DNA of 64,000 bases, from assembly GCA_014549065.1 (NCBI GenBank), contig JACDOX010000081.1, forward strand, positions 1,431,924 through 1,495,923, given 5' to 3'. Under the pieces are notes generated by a model. The model saw only the letters and a list, made by a program, of their open reading frames with translations. It was not told where the DNA came from and made no database searches. The stretch is from Cardinalis cardinalis (Eukaryota > Chordata > Aves > Passeriformes > Cardinalidae). Below are positions 1 to 11,400 of the stretch, in pieces; positions within the stretch are counted from its first letter, which is position 1, and the number at the start of each line of letters is the position of its first letter. Both the position numbers and the translations under genes were made by a program.

Positions 1-259
1 AAATAATCAATTTGTAGTTTTATTAATAGTATTTGGGCTTTCTTAAGGTTCCTGCCATAAACATCCATGCACTTGTTTCCCATCAGAGTTAGTTTATTGN
101 ATTTTATGTCTTTGCAGTCTACAGTGGATGGCTGGAGGAAAGGCCATTAATAATGGGGAACAAAATATCACTTTACTTACTTCCTGTTCCTGTAAGGCTA
201 TGGGTGTTTGATCACTAATTTTGTTCTTTTTCCCCTCACTCCTTTCTGCTGCATTTTAG

Positions 260-3200
260 AAAATTCACCTAAACAGGAAGCTGGGGTTGGAGAAGGCCAA
301 GGAAATGTGGGAGGAGGAGAAGAAGAGGAGAAGAAGAAGCAAAAGAGAGGCAAGGTCTAAATAGTTGATTGTGGTACTGATTTCAAAGCAGTTTGGGGCA
401 TCNCTTTCTCACCTGCTGGTCTGGAGCAGGGCACAAATTCCTTGCATTTTGGTGGTTAGCTCTGGAATATAAGGAATATATAGGGAATATCTTCCTCCCT
501 GTGGTCTGTGCCAATGGAAATGTTGGACAGGAGGGGCAGGCAGNGGGAGGTGACCTGCATCCTGTGCCCCGCTGTTCCTGTCACCACTGGCACACTCAGG
601 GAGCAGCTCCTCCCAAGCTGGAATCAGCTGGCATTTCTCCCAGAATGCTGAGCCCTGTTGAGCAGCACTTTATGGGCTGCTTGCAGAGTGGAACAAAGGC
701 TGCTCCCCTCTGGTAATGCCTCATGACTCTGCTCTGCCTTTGTTCCTCCCACCTCTCTGTGTTCAGGAACAGGATTTGGTTTCGTGCTTTAAAATCTGTT
801 ACCTGTGTCTCCATTAGCAGCTNTGTCTCCTCCCAGCAGTACTAATGAAAAACAGTCTCAAAACTTTGGGAGATATAAAGTTATGTGGAACAATTTAAAC
901 ACACTTTTATCTTCAATCATTNGAGCTCTTTCTGCTGAATTAATTAACATGCTTTCCACCATAAATCAGAGTTCTGGAGCTGTTAATGTGTATTTGCCTG
1001 TGCAATGTCAGTTGTGTGTAATGGTCCAGAAATTATGGTTAATACCCAGTAAGTTTCATATTTTATGCCATATATATTTTTGTTTTATTTTTGGTATCTT
1101 GGTAACCAGTTTAATTTACCTTCTCAGCAGGCAATATCTAGTGACAGCAGTAATTCATGTTCTGTAACTTGGATGCTTTTCCCAGAGATTTCAGGACATT
1201 TTATTTCAACATTAATTTGTTGTGAGGGGTGGGTATGATTAGTTTTCAGTCTGGTATTTGGTTCTAAAATAATAGTATTTGAAATATTTGGTGATTTTTC
1301 TCCTAGAATCTAAAGTTTCATGAAAACTTACAGCGTGGTGTTAAGTAGGATGGTGTAAGAGTGACCTATAAGAGTGTGAGGGAAAACAAGCACAAACTTC
1401 ATGAGACACTACTGAAACTCACTGAAGGAAATTTAAGGCAGAAATTTACTGTCTAAAAATTATCAGACACCAGTTTATAATAAAACAGAATTGAAAGTGC
1501 TGCATGTTAGAAACAGAAACAGCCACAGGGGTTGGTTTACTTGTCATAAATTCTTTAGGTTTTCATGCTGAGAAGGCTCAGAAACATGAAACTTTGGCTA
1601 CCCTGGAATAACATGGTGACTGTACANGAAGTTAGCTGAGATCTTAATCTGGCTTGAAGAATCCTAATGAGTGGAATGTGTATTTTGCATGCTTTACTCT
1701 GACTCAGAAATGCCTGAAATGGGGAGTGTTCCACAGGCTGGCCTAGGAACAGGCAGGGGAGAGGTGGTGGATGTTAAATGGAGTGGGGTTGGGGTGCTGT
1801 GGCTGGCTGCTCTCAGAGTCTGGGGTTGGCTGCTGGCTCCCATTTCCCTGTCTGGTTCACTGTGAGGTCGTGCCCAGGTGTCCAGAACTTGATCTGCTGT
1901 TTAACCCAGCAGCCTGGGCAAAGCAAGACCTTGTGGCCTCAGGAAATGGGCATGAGCAGCTTGCTTTGCCTCAGACACAAACCATCAGGGTGTTAAAATA
2001 GTTGTGGAAAATATCAAAGAAAAATTAATTTCTAGAATTACCCAAACACAGTGATTGGTAAAGAGTGGGGAAAAGCCCTTTTTTTGCTGATGGTGGTGGG
2101 GGTCTGCTGTGTAACCTGTGCTTGAAGGCACATTTCACATGTATATATTGTTATTTCCCATAATACTGGACTTTGATGATGTGGGATCTTTCTTAAATAA
2201 TAGTAAATCTCAGACAATGTGCAAAATACATTTTTNCTTACCAACAGTGTTGGGGAGTTAAGAGTTTCTTTGTTTATGGGGGCAAAATCTGACCTTGCAT
2301 GCTTTTTTCTTTGATGAACTATGAGATAATTTAATTAATCATGTAACCTTATGCTCTGTTTTAAAGGTGGAAGAGGTCAGATAAAACAGAAGAAGAAGAC
2401 TGTACCACAGAAAGTTACGATAGCTAAAATTCCCAGAGCAAAGAAAAAATATGTCACAAGAGTGTGTGGCCTTGCCACATTTGGTGAGTTTGGGTTCTCC
2501 TGGTATTGGATGTGCCTGTCTTTAACCTCATGATATTTCTTTTGGTTGTATTCCACTGGGGAATCTNCTTCCAGCTGTGAGATGGAAGTCCCAAGGTGCT
2601 TTCAGCAGTTCCAAGGCATGTCAGAGGTACACTGACTTCCCACAGGGATAAATTACTAAGGCACTTATTGCCATGATTTTTCAGACAAAGAGGGTTACAG
2701 GTTTTTTTTGAAACAGGGTGCAGACTCACCTCAACAGAACGTGTAGGGGACATTCAGCAATTTCTACCTTGAAGCATTTGTAGATCAGTAGAGTCAGATG
2801 TTTTGGGTGTAAACAGCAGGCTTGGCTTTCAGTGGAAACTCTAGCGAAGCTTCAACTGTGCAGTGCCACTACTTTTTCAAGTTAAAACAAGATTTTGGCT
2901 TTAATCTTGAGAAAATATTTTTATGACAACAACTGTACTTAAATTGTTCATTTTCCCCATGGCAGAGATTGATCTTAAGGAAGCACAAAGGTTTTTTGCT
3001 CAGAAATTTTCCTGCGGTGCCTCAGTAACAGGAGAAGATGAAATCATCATTCAGGGGGACTTCACAGATGACATTATTGATGTAATCCAGGAGAAGTGGC
3101 CTGAGGTAATAAACCTTTCTTTCTCTCAGGAAGACACACACTTTTCCACACTAGCCTGTGATTTACCAGTGATTTTGGAGAAGGGATTCATCTTTGGCAG

Positions 3201-3786
3201 CACAGATTGGTGCACAAAAATAAAAGCACTTGTTGCATTCCCACCCTGCAGTGAGGGAGGCATNTCAGAATAAATGCAGCTGTCAAATATCTGTGCCTTC
3301 TTTGTGACTATTTCTTAACAGTGAGTGTCTAANTATTCTCACATTGCCATCCTATTTTTCAACACCTCATAAAATATTGCAAACTTAAAACAAACAAAAA
3401 AGCCCCAAGCCCCACACATTTGTGCTTCAGAAGAGATCAGCCAGTGTGGGTTGGACTGAAATTTAAAGCTGAGAGCTGTAATTGCAAGGGCTTTCTCTGN
3501 CTCTCCCTTGTCCTGGTATTTCCCAAGTGGAATTCTTTATGGTTTAACTCCATAGGGCTGTCTTTATTCCCAGCCCTGCAGGCTCAGCTGTGTCCTGTAA
3601 GCATGTGTCACTCACCCAGGATTTACAGCAGGGGATCTGGAATGGGGCTGTTCACCTCTTTACGTTTACAGGGGTGCACATTGAAGGAGGCATGCAAAAA
3701 GAAAATACTTAATTTGCTGTGTTGTGGCTCTTTCTCCCTAGGTGGATGATGACAGCATTGAAGATCTTGGAGAAGTCAAGAAGTGA
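260..3786 (+). CDS. DENR: DENR, density-regulated protein, last four coding exons (5' part lies outside the window)
   Basis: Visible coding exons are 260-349, 2367-2483, 2966-3105 and 3742-3786 (stop TGA 3784-3786). The phases join cleanly, and the translation follows vertebrate DENR almost residue for residue. It begins at ENSPKQEAG, passes an acidic/lysine-rich linker and the conserved [20 protein letters not shown] segment, and ends [13 protein letters not shown]. The second half is the SUI1/eIF1-like domain (about KVTIAKIPR to IQEKWPEV). DENR pairs with MCTS1 on the 40S ribosomal subunit in the cytoplasm, where it promotes reinitiation after upstream ORFs and recycling of post-termination 40S complexes. 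The N-terminal zinc-binding cysteine region and start codon lie upstream of base 1; bases 1-259 are intron. The first visible intron (350-2366) appears to use a GC donor. Identity is very secure; exon ends rest on splice motifs and phase. Confidence 0.96.
346..355 (+). other. DENR: Probable GC-AG splice donor of DENR
   Basis: Exon 260-349 ends in AGAG followed by GCAAGG, which fits the U2-type GC donor consensus (AG|GCAAGT). Splicing here to the acceptor at 2366/2367 restores the conserved protein order [13 protein letters not shown]. The nearby GT donor at 355 (AAG|GTCTAA) is out of phase with that acceptor. It would need a different acceptor and would replace the GGRGQ segment. The GC donor is therefore the better model, inferred from protein conservation. 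Confidence 0.75.
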
Positions 3787-4015
3787 TAGTGGAGGACTAC
3801 CTTTATTTAATTATATGGTTATAAATGATATAGCAAAAGTGAGGCTTCTAAATCCATTTGCTCTGCAGTGAAACTGTGGAGAACCCATGTCCTTGGCATT
3901 CTCACTGTTCTGTATAGGCTGCTTGGTTTTCTTTTTTTGTTTTTTTGGGGTTTTTTTGTGATATTTGCCAAAGTTAAATTGGGGTTCTACCATGCTTAAG
4001 CATGAAGTAGATTTA

Positions 4016-4021
4016 AATAAA
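4016..4021 (+). terminator. DENR: DENR polyadenylation signal AATAAA
   Basis: A canonical AATAAA lies 230 bases after the DENR stop codon, in an AT-rich 3' UTR (3787 to about 4040). Cleavage is expected 10-30 bases downstream. Further distal sites are possible but not obvious before the CCDC62 promoter. Confidence 0.7.
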
Positions 4022-4044
4022 ATTACTGTTCCTCACTGAATAGT

Positions 4045-4929
4045 TTCTGAGGTTTTTTACATCTGCTTTCCTCTACGTATCTTATGGGAAAATAAGAATT
4101 TAAGGTATTAAAAGTTTGTTTTTCATCTGCTGTCCTTTCTGGTGAGCTTAACTGAAAAAGGCACATGACTGATGTTGACACTTCTACTTCTCATTTACCT
4201 GGAGAGAATTTTAGAAATCAGAATGGAACAAACATTCTAAAGGTTGGTTAGCAATGANAGAACAGTAAATCCTGAAGAGGTTATTCTACATCCCTGCCAA
4301 CTGAATTATTTTTTTAAGTGGAAACACTGAGAAATCTGTGAATATGACTTGGAAATTTATAATATTTTCATAATTCCAAAGATTTCCTAACCCTGCTGGG
4401 CTTCTTGGTGAGGCAGTTGTAATGGCTTCATGCTTTTAACCTGCTGCTCATTCAAGAATGGTAGTAATGAACACAAAGTAATAGTAAGCACTATTCCACA
4501 GGCCATGTTAGCAGATTTGGGGTGGGGTGCCAAAAGTTTGTGGGGTGTACTCCCACAAACACCCTCGAGCATCAATTTGGTGCTTTTTGTTTCACTGTTC
4601 TATTTAATAACAATAAATGCTCCCTGGTGGCAGGGTCCTGGAAGTGACCTGTTCCTGTCACTGCAGAGCCTCGGTAAGCTGAAAGCCAAGGGGGTGATGT
4701 GTCAGATTCTCAGTTCTCTTCCTGTAAGGTTGCTTTCTTCAGTGATTCTATTTATAAACCATGGGTGTGTCTGGACAGATAACTCCATCCCTGTCGTTGG
4801 AAATAGTGGCTCTCAAGAGCTGCCTGCATCTCTACAATCCTCCCATTTAANGCTGCACAGGGAAGTTGCCTCCAACCCTTGACATTCCAGCCTGGTTCTT
4901 ACTCCTTCTCTTATTAACAACATTATTAA
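4045..4929. other. Intergenic spacer between DENR and CCDC62
   Basis: This is an AT-rich stretch of about 0.9 kb with no convincing exon. The open frames here are short, lack splice context and resemble no protein I recognise. The stretch ends at a sharp rise in GC content that marks the CCDC62 promoter. Confidence 0.5.
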
Positions 4930-5425
4930 TTATCACATTTTTCCAGCAGCTCGAGCGCCGGGGTGAGGAGGAGGCCGCGGGATTCGAACCCGCGGTTCAG
5001 TGACTCGAACCGGCAGCCCCAGGGCTCGAACCCGCGGCCGCTTCGCTGCGGGGGGCGGAGCTTCTTCCAACGGCGGGCGGGGCCGGGCGGTGCCGGTGGG
5101 TCGGGGGCGGCCGCGGGTAACCGGGGATAACCGGGGGTAACGAGCGGGGCCGGAGGGCAGGGGAGGCTCATGGGCTTGGGAACGGCCGCCCCAGCCGGGC
5201 GGGACAGCGGGGCAACCTTGCCCGGGAGCGGGGGTCGCTCCCCGGGGGTGGCAGCTCAGGGCCCCCCCTCAGGCCTGCGGCCCCGGCCCGTCCGCTCCAA
5301 GGCCGCTTGTGCTCCCTCAGGGCCGTGACGGGTGTGCGGCGGGGGAGCCTCCATGCTGAACGTGACATCCTTGAAGCCTTCCCGGTTCCACGAATGCCTG
5401 GCAGAGCTCTGGCCCCCAGTCCCCT
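4930..5425 (+). promoter_or_regulatory. CCDC62: CpG-rich promoter and 5' UTR of CCDC62
   Basis: GC content and CpG density rise abruptly at about 4950 and stay high to about 5380. There is no clear TATA box. GC boxes occur at 5051-5060 (gggggcggag) and 5075-5084 (gggcggggcc). Short G/C-rich direct repeats (gggtaacc type) lie at about 5114-5142. The region directly precedes the inferred CCDC62 start codon at 5426, so it is read as a CpG-island promoter plus 5' UTR. The transcription start cannot be placed from sequence alone. Confidence 0.7.
4980..5032 (-). repeat. Three B-box-like motifs spaced exactly 21 bp apart
   Basis: On the minus strand GGTTCGA occurs three times. The core tcgaa starts at forward positions 4984, 5005 and 5026. 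Each copy fits the Pol III B-box/TFIIIC consensus GWTCRANNC (GTTCGAATC, GTTCGAGTC, GTTCGAGCC). The copy at 4980 lies in a CCGCGG-flanked inverted repeat like a tRNA T-arm. No complete tRNA cloverleaf or A box could be fitted, so this is called a motif repeat and not a tRNA gene. Confidence 0.6.
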
Positions 5426-5461
5426 ATGAGTTCATCACTACAGCGTTCTGCTTCGCCCCAG
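5353..5461 (+). other. CCDC62: Upstream ORF overlapping the CCDC62 start
   Basis: An ATG at 5353 lies 73 bases before the inferred CCDC62 ATG (5426) in another frame. It reads through the end of exon 1. After splicing to 5745 it meets a TAG at the third codon-equivalent position, giving a peptide of about 38 residues. Both ATGs have a weak -3 base. If transcription starts upstream, this overlapping uORF should reduce CCDC62 translation. The peptide resembles nothing I know. Confidence 0.5.
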
Positions 5462-8400
5462 GTAAAAGATGAAAGTGCCGTTAACAATCGGCTCTGTTTT
5501 CGGTAGGAGGGTGCTCACTGTGCTGCTGCCGGGTTGAGTCATGGACCACAGGTGGTAGTACCTCGTTCTGCAAAGGGTTTCAGTCAAGGGCCACAGGTGG
5601 TACCACGAGCATAAGGAACTTCTTGGAATGGTCTCTATTTATAATAGAAACATAGCTCAACTAAAAATAAACCCCTCGAGTTTATTATGAGAGAATTTGT
5701 CACTTCCTTATGTTGAAATGCATTCCATGTCTCACCTTTTGTAGGCATTTAGCCCCGATCACAAGAACAGCATCATTAGGAGGCAGAGACAGGAGCTCAA
5801 GCTTTTAATTGCAGAACTGAGAGATCGTGACAAGGAGCTCAATGACATGGTGGAAGTGCACGAGAGACACATCCAGGCCTGGGAAGATGATCGCCAAAAA
5901 ATACTGACTTTAGCAGAACGATGCAGCTTGTTAACCAGTAAGCATTGTGATGTAAAGAATGACATCTTGGTCTGTTAGATATGTTCAGATCCCTCAACCC
6001 CTCAGTAACAGTTTTGCATCATATAAGGAACCATTTCCTGCCCTTCAGCCTTAAATTTTATTGTTCTCTGGGATCTAAACTTCCACACTGGTGCTGAAGT
6101 GATCTGATCTTGAAGGGGGTCTGATTGATCAGACCCTTTATTGTCTGAATGTGTGAATTGCTTCTGTGAATTCTTTAAAAAATAATCTGATTAAATAAAT
6201 GTGGAGGAAGAGAAAAATGTACAGCCTGCTGGTGAGTTACAGAGCCCTGTGCCCTGAGGTTCTGCTGCACAGCTCTGAACAAACACAAACCACCCAGCAA
6301 AACGCCTGGTGGCTCTGAACAGTCTCAGTACAGAGCTCACCACACACTTCCTGTTCCATCTGACCTGGGTAGACAGGGAATCCTCCTTCAGAGTGTGCAA
6401 CATAAGCATCCAGGTTTGAATCGTGTGATTTTAAAACACTGGGTGAAATTATTTCTGAGATTTAAGAAATTGCATGACAGCCTCTGAGCTCTTTTCTCAC
6501 ATATGACTTTGTCTCCTTCCTTTTCAGGTGAGCTGAACGAGAGAAATGCAGTTATAAAATCACTGACCAAAAAGTTAAAGTTATTAGAATCCCAGCATAA
6601 TGACAGTAAGATAACACTCGAAAGCACACAACAGAAGTTTAAAGAGCTCACTCAAAAAGTCACAGATTCATCTGTTCACTGCCAGGTTCTGGAGGTAGGG
6701 GTTGAGTGATGGTCTGGTTTTGTAATCCATGCATTTACAGGGTGCCTGTGATGAACTGTAACATTCCAAAACTGAGACATGCAGGGTATTAAGACCCTTG
6801 ATCACAAGCAAGTTGGGGAGCAATTTTTCCTCCAGTCCTCTTTTCTCCAGTTTGCTCAGGATCCCACATTGCCACTCACAATGTTTCAATAACATTGTGG
6901 ATGCATTTACTGGGAAAAAATAATAACTTTGAATCACTGAAGTAATGGCTGACACTTATTTCTGTTCACTAGGAGAAAAATCAGAGTCTCCACTGCTCAG
7001 TTTTGGAACTGTCTGCTAAAACAGGCCAGCTGCAAGCCAGGGAACAGGAGCTTCTCTCTATGCTTCAGATGAAGGTAACATCTGTCAGCTCATGGGCACT
7101 AAATGTGGTCAAGCTGCAGTGCAGCTGTTGGTGACTGTGCCACAAGGCTTCTGTCCCTGGTGATCTCACTCATGGTTAATTCTTAGGCTTGTTTGAGAAG
7201 GGAAAAATGGTCAGCAACAAACTGGTTTGTTTTCATAAACAAGCTTGTTTCCAAGATTTAATTTGGTGGGGTTTTTCCTCAAAATCTCAGAAGGAAGTCT
7301 GTTGATCACTGTACTGCTGTTTTGTCCAAACCCATCCATGATATTAAAAATAAGATTTCATTGTGTTTCCTACTTCAGGACAAGGCCTTAATTGAAACAA
7401 CTGATCAGATTACTGAGGTTACATCTAAATTTAAAACCCTAGAGAATGCCCTGCGTACAGCAAAGTTGGATGAATTCACTCGCAACAGGGAGCACCAAGA
7501 CCTCAAGGTGACACTGAACGATGTCATGAGCCAAGTAAATAAGATGAAAGGTAAATGTTTCTGCTGGGCACCTAGTTTACTATAGGCCAGCATGATTCCT
7601 TTTCACTCTGGGGAATGCTACATTTTGTTTTGCAGATATCCTCTCTGAAAAGATGAAAGAGAGCAGCAAGAACCAGGAAGAAATCAGTCACCTGAAACAA
7701 GAAAATGGCTGCTTGAGGAGTGAGCTGATCCTGGCAGGTGAGGGTGGGCAGTTGGCCTTTCATGCCTTGGCTTTCAACAGCTCAGAGACTTCTGGGCAGC
7801 AATTCACTGATATCTGTGAAGGAGGCAGCTTGTTACCTGCCNTCCTTGCAGTTTAATAAAAGTATATCCCTGGTGTGCCATTCTTCTGTGGAAGCAATAT
7901 CTGGGGCTTCTGCAGGGACACTTTATAAAATCTTGTGAAAGCACAAAGTTCACCAAAGTGATTACACAGGGAGGAATGAGTGGCTCAGGGACTCTCCTGA
8001 AAATGTTGAGACTTTCTCTTCTCTTTTGCTTTCTTTAGGTGATGGGTTTGGTTTAGGCTGGTTTAATATGCAGGCCTTGGTAAACTGCATCTTACTCTCT
8101 ATAATACCTTTGGGTTTGGGTGGAAGAACATCTGGTGCTGCAGTGGATAGGAAAGGTCNCTGCAATATTCTTGGGGACAACCACAGAGACCTTGAAAGAT
8201 GAGGTGGCCAAAGGTGTGCTCTGGTGTCAGATAATTTCCTTGCCTATCCCTTTTAGTCTGCTATTTGACCTTTGTCAGATATTGATGCCATGTCTCATTA
8301 TTTTAAAACCGATAAAATTGGGAATTGTTTTGCTGCACTTCTCTCTATGTGCATGAATTAAAATGAATTAACTGAATTTCCTTTATGCTCTACTCTTTTT

Positions 8401-11400
8401 TTTTTCCCTCTTTCCCATTTCTTTTTTCAAATCTAAAAACGTTAAATAAATCAGTCAGTGAAGCACAGTATTGCTGCTAGTAACATGAAGCCAGGTGCTG
8501 AGGAAAAGTCCAAGGAAAGTACTTGATTTTTTTTTCTTGTGGGTTTTGTGCTCTTTTTATCTCGAGGAGGAACAGGTCCCATTGATCTTAAGAAAATGCT
8601 TTTGTTTTGTACCACCTCCTACTGCTACAGACACAGCATTAGCAATGCACTTGCTTTGTGTCTGTTCACCTGAAGTAATTAAAACAATTATTATCTTTTG
8701 AAACAGTGGAAGAAGCCCAGAGAAAGGATCAACTTTTTCAGTTTGCCAAGTCGAAGCAAGTGCGGATTGAAAGAGAATTGTCCAGTTTGCGACAGGTACA
8801 GCCCCGGTTGTGTTCCTGCCCCGGGTCAGAGGAGCATTTTCAGGAACATCAGACCTGTGTGCAACAGTGTAAAAAAGTTAGATCTAGATAGTATTGATTA
8901 AGGAACAAAAATCTGTTTGTGCCTTGCTGGGATCTCTGCAGAATGTTGATTTATTTCATTTGGGGTTAGGCTGAAAAGCCCACGGTGCTTCCAGGCTTGG
9001 GCAGTGACGTGAAGGGCAGCAGGATTGGGATCACACACCTGCCCACGGTGAGCTCAGCACAGTAAGGGACACAGTGTCCTGGCAGGTCTGTTTTCCACAG
9101 CCTAAACCCTGTGTGTTCACCTGCTCTCAGCTGAGGTTCTCAAAGCATGTTCCATTTTTAATTGCAAATAATTGATGGGTAGTTACCTTCTCCATTAGCT
9201 TNACAAAAAATCCCCTGCAGTCTAAGCCAAATCCCATGATCATCATCCATGTCCTGTAATTCTGTAGCTGTGAACAACATAATAACAACATGTATTAAAT
9301 ATCAGGTAACAGTAATGATATTTTATTTATTGTTCAGTGTTGTTCCATCTTAGAAGAGTATTCTAATATTCTAATAGAAATCCTGTTTATTGCTGCAAAA
9401 CATTATTTTCCTAAATATATGCAGAGATGGTCTCTTAGATTTGGAAGTCTTTGTCAATAATTTGACTACAGGCATTNGCTTATAAAAACATTTTGAGGAT
9501 GTTTTTGGTACTACCTGGTGATAATTTCCTGCACCCAGACATTCACCAGTGCCCCTCACTGCCTCTGACAGGTCTGTGTAAAACAGCAGCGGGACTTGCA
9601 CTTCCTCCATGTCAACTTTGATAGCTCTCAGGAATCCAGGCAAAAACATGAAAATTCATCAAGTGGAAAGAGGTAAAGNCATTTTAAAATGCTTTTTTTT
9701 CTTAAATAGTTTGTCCTTAAAGAGAGACTTCACTGTTCAGCCCCAACTAACANCCTAACAGGGGTGTGTGCTGGGTCAGGATGGCTTTGCTGGACTCGAC
9801 CACAAACATGCAGTGAAGCTGTCAAGTACCTTGTGTTTTATTTGGTCAGGAGAGACCATGAACATCAGTCACAGAGCAAGTGTTGTAGCAGGCCAGACAG
9901 CTCATGATTTTTTTAGAAAGTGAACTAGTCTGGTGGTAGGGGTGTTAACCTGGCTCCCTACTACTTTTATTTAAAAAGCAAAGTTTATTTTAGGAAGTAA
10001 ACTTAGAGAATTGGTGCACACCCTGGAGGTTCAGACAGAATCACCATACTGTGANTAAAACATGAGGGAACTCTCAGACTGGTTTTGAAAAGTAACAGCC
10101 AAATCTGGGCAGATTTTCTGTGGGGTTTTGGCAGGGTNCAGCTGCCTGGTGGTGTGTGAGCTGCTGCAGAGCCGTGGCAGAGCCTGTGTTCTGTAGAGCT
10201 TTAGGAGTGCACTTGGGGATGCTCTTTACCTGCAGTGTTTCTGACTTGTTTTTGTCGTGCCGTTGTAGCTCAGGGGCCACATTCTCTGCCTCTGAAAGCC
10301 CCAGCAGCAAGACAGACAAGGGTAGGACTGAGGGCAGCCACGGGATGTGCGAGGAGTGTGGAACTGCACCAGTTCCAGCAAGTAGGGTAAAAGCCACCCC
10401 TGAGATGTGTGAAGTAGATAATAGACAGTTACTGAATGCTTCAGACTTGGAGGAAACTGCCTCAGCGTTGTTAAACCAGTGTCAAAAAGCTGTGAAAGGC
10501 TTGGCCCTGCCTGTGGAAGAAGGAGAAAAGCAGGATGTTACATCAAGCTTTGATGAGCTAGACAGTGAAAAATTTCATGAGGTAAACAACACAAGGCCAT
10601 TGAGAAACAGGGAAATTGGAGAGAATGAAGTGAAAAGCAGAGACCAAAAAACCTTTGAGGTGTCTTTGCCTTCATATGATCGTTGGCTTAAAATCAAATC
10701 TCGTGTAGATTTGCAAAGCACTTTAATCCAGAGCAGCACCACGTCTGACAAAACTGATAATGGAAACAAAACCTGGGAAGAGAGATCTGACACTGAGTCT
10801 GGCCAAAAAAGCAGAGAGACTCCTGCCACTTGCAAGTCTGACTCTGATTCCAGTATTAATAACTTCATTGTAATTAAAGACAAACAGTGGAAGCCACTCT
10901 CAGATCTGGAATGGCTGGAGATTTTCAAGCCCAAAAAGAGAGATGGAAATACAAGCCGTGGAAGAGATGACAGCTGTTTGGAGACTGCACAAGAGATGAA
11001 ATGTACCTGCTCAAAAAGGTTATGAGTTTGTTGCCTTTAGCTAGATTATATAGAAACTTAGGTGTATAAGCTCTCAGTATTAGCTCAAGCTATGTTTAGA
11101 GTAACTGCTGTTTTAAATTTAGTTTTTCAACCTGAAAAATAACAAATTTAAAATAAAAATAGCTCTTAAAGTATCATGATTCTATTTTTATGCATTTATT
11201 TTTTTCTCCTCTCTTATCCCCAAGAGCTGTGTGGGCAGGAGAAGCTGCAATACCATCTAACTTTAGCCAAATAAACTAATTGAGAAAATCTTTAAGATTT
11301 TTTGAAATCCCAGGTGTTACTCATAACTCTGATGGGTAAAATATGTTCTGACCAGAGCTGGACTTGTACAGTNATGTTTTCTGTGAGGCAAGAAACAGAT

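Noticed and set aside
4980..5060. tRNA gene on the minus strand
   Set aside because: T-arm-like motifs are present, but no acceptor stem, D-arm or anticodon arm can be paired, and the motif repeats three times.
10120..10268. Extended N-terminus of the large CCDC62 frame
   Set aside because: The open frame runs back into intron. A clear acceptor (gttgtag) precedes 10269 and the phase matches the upstream exon.
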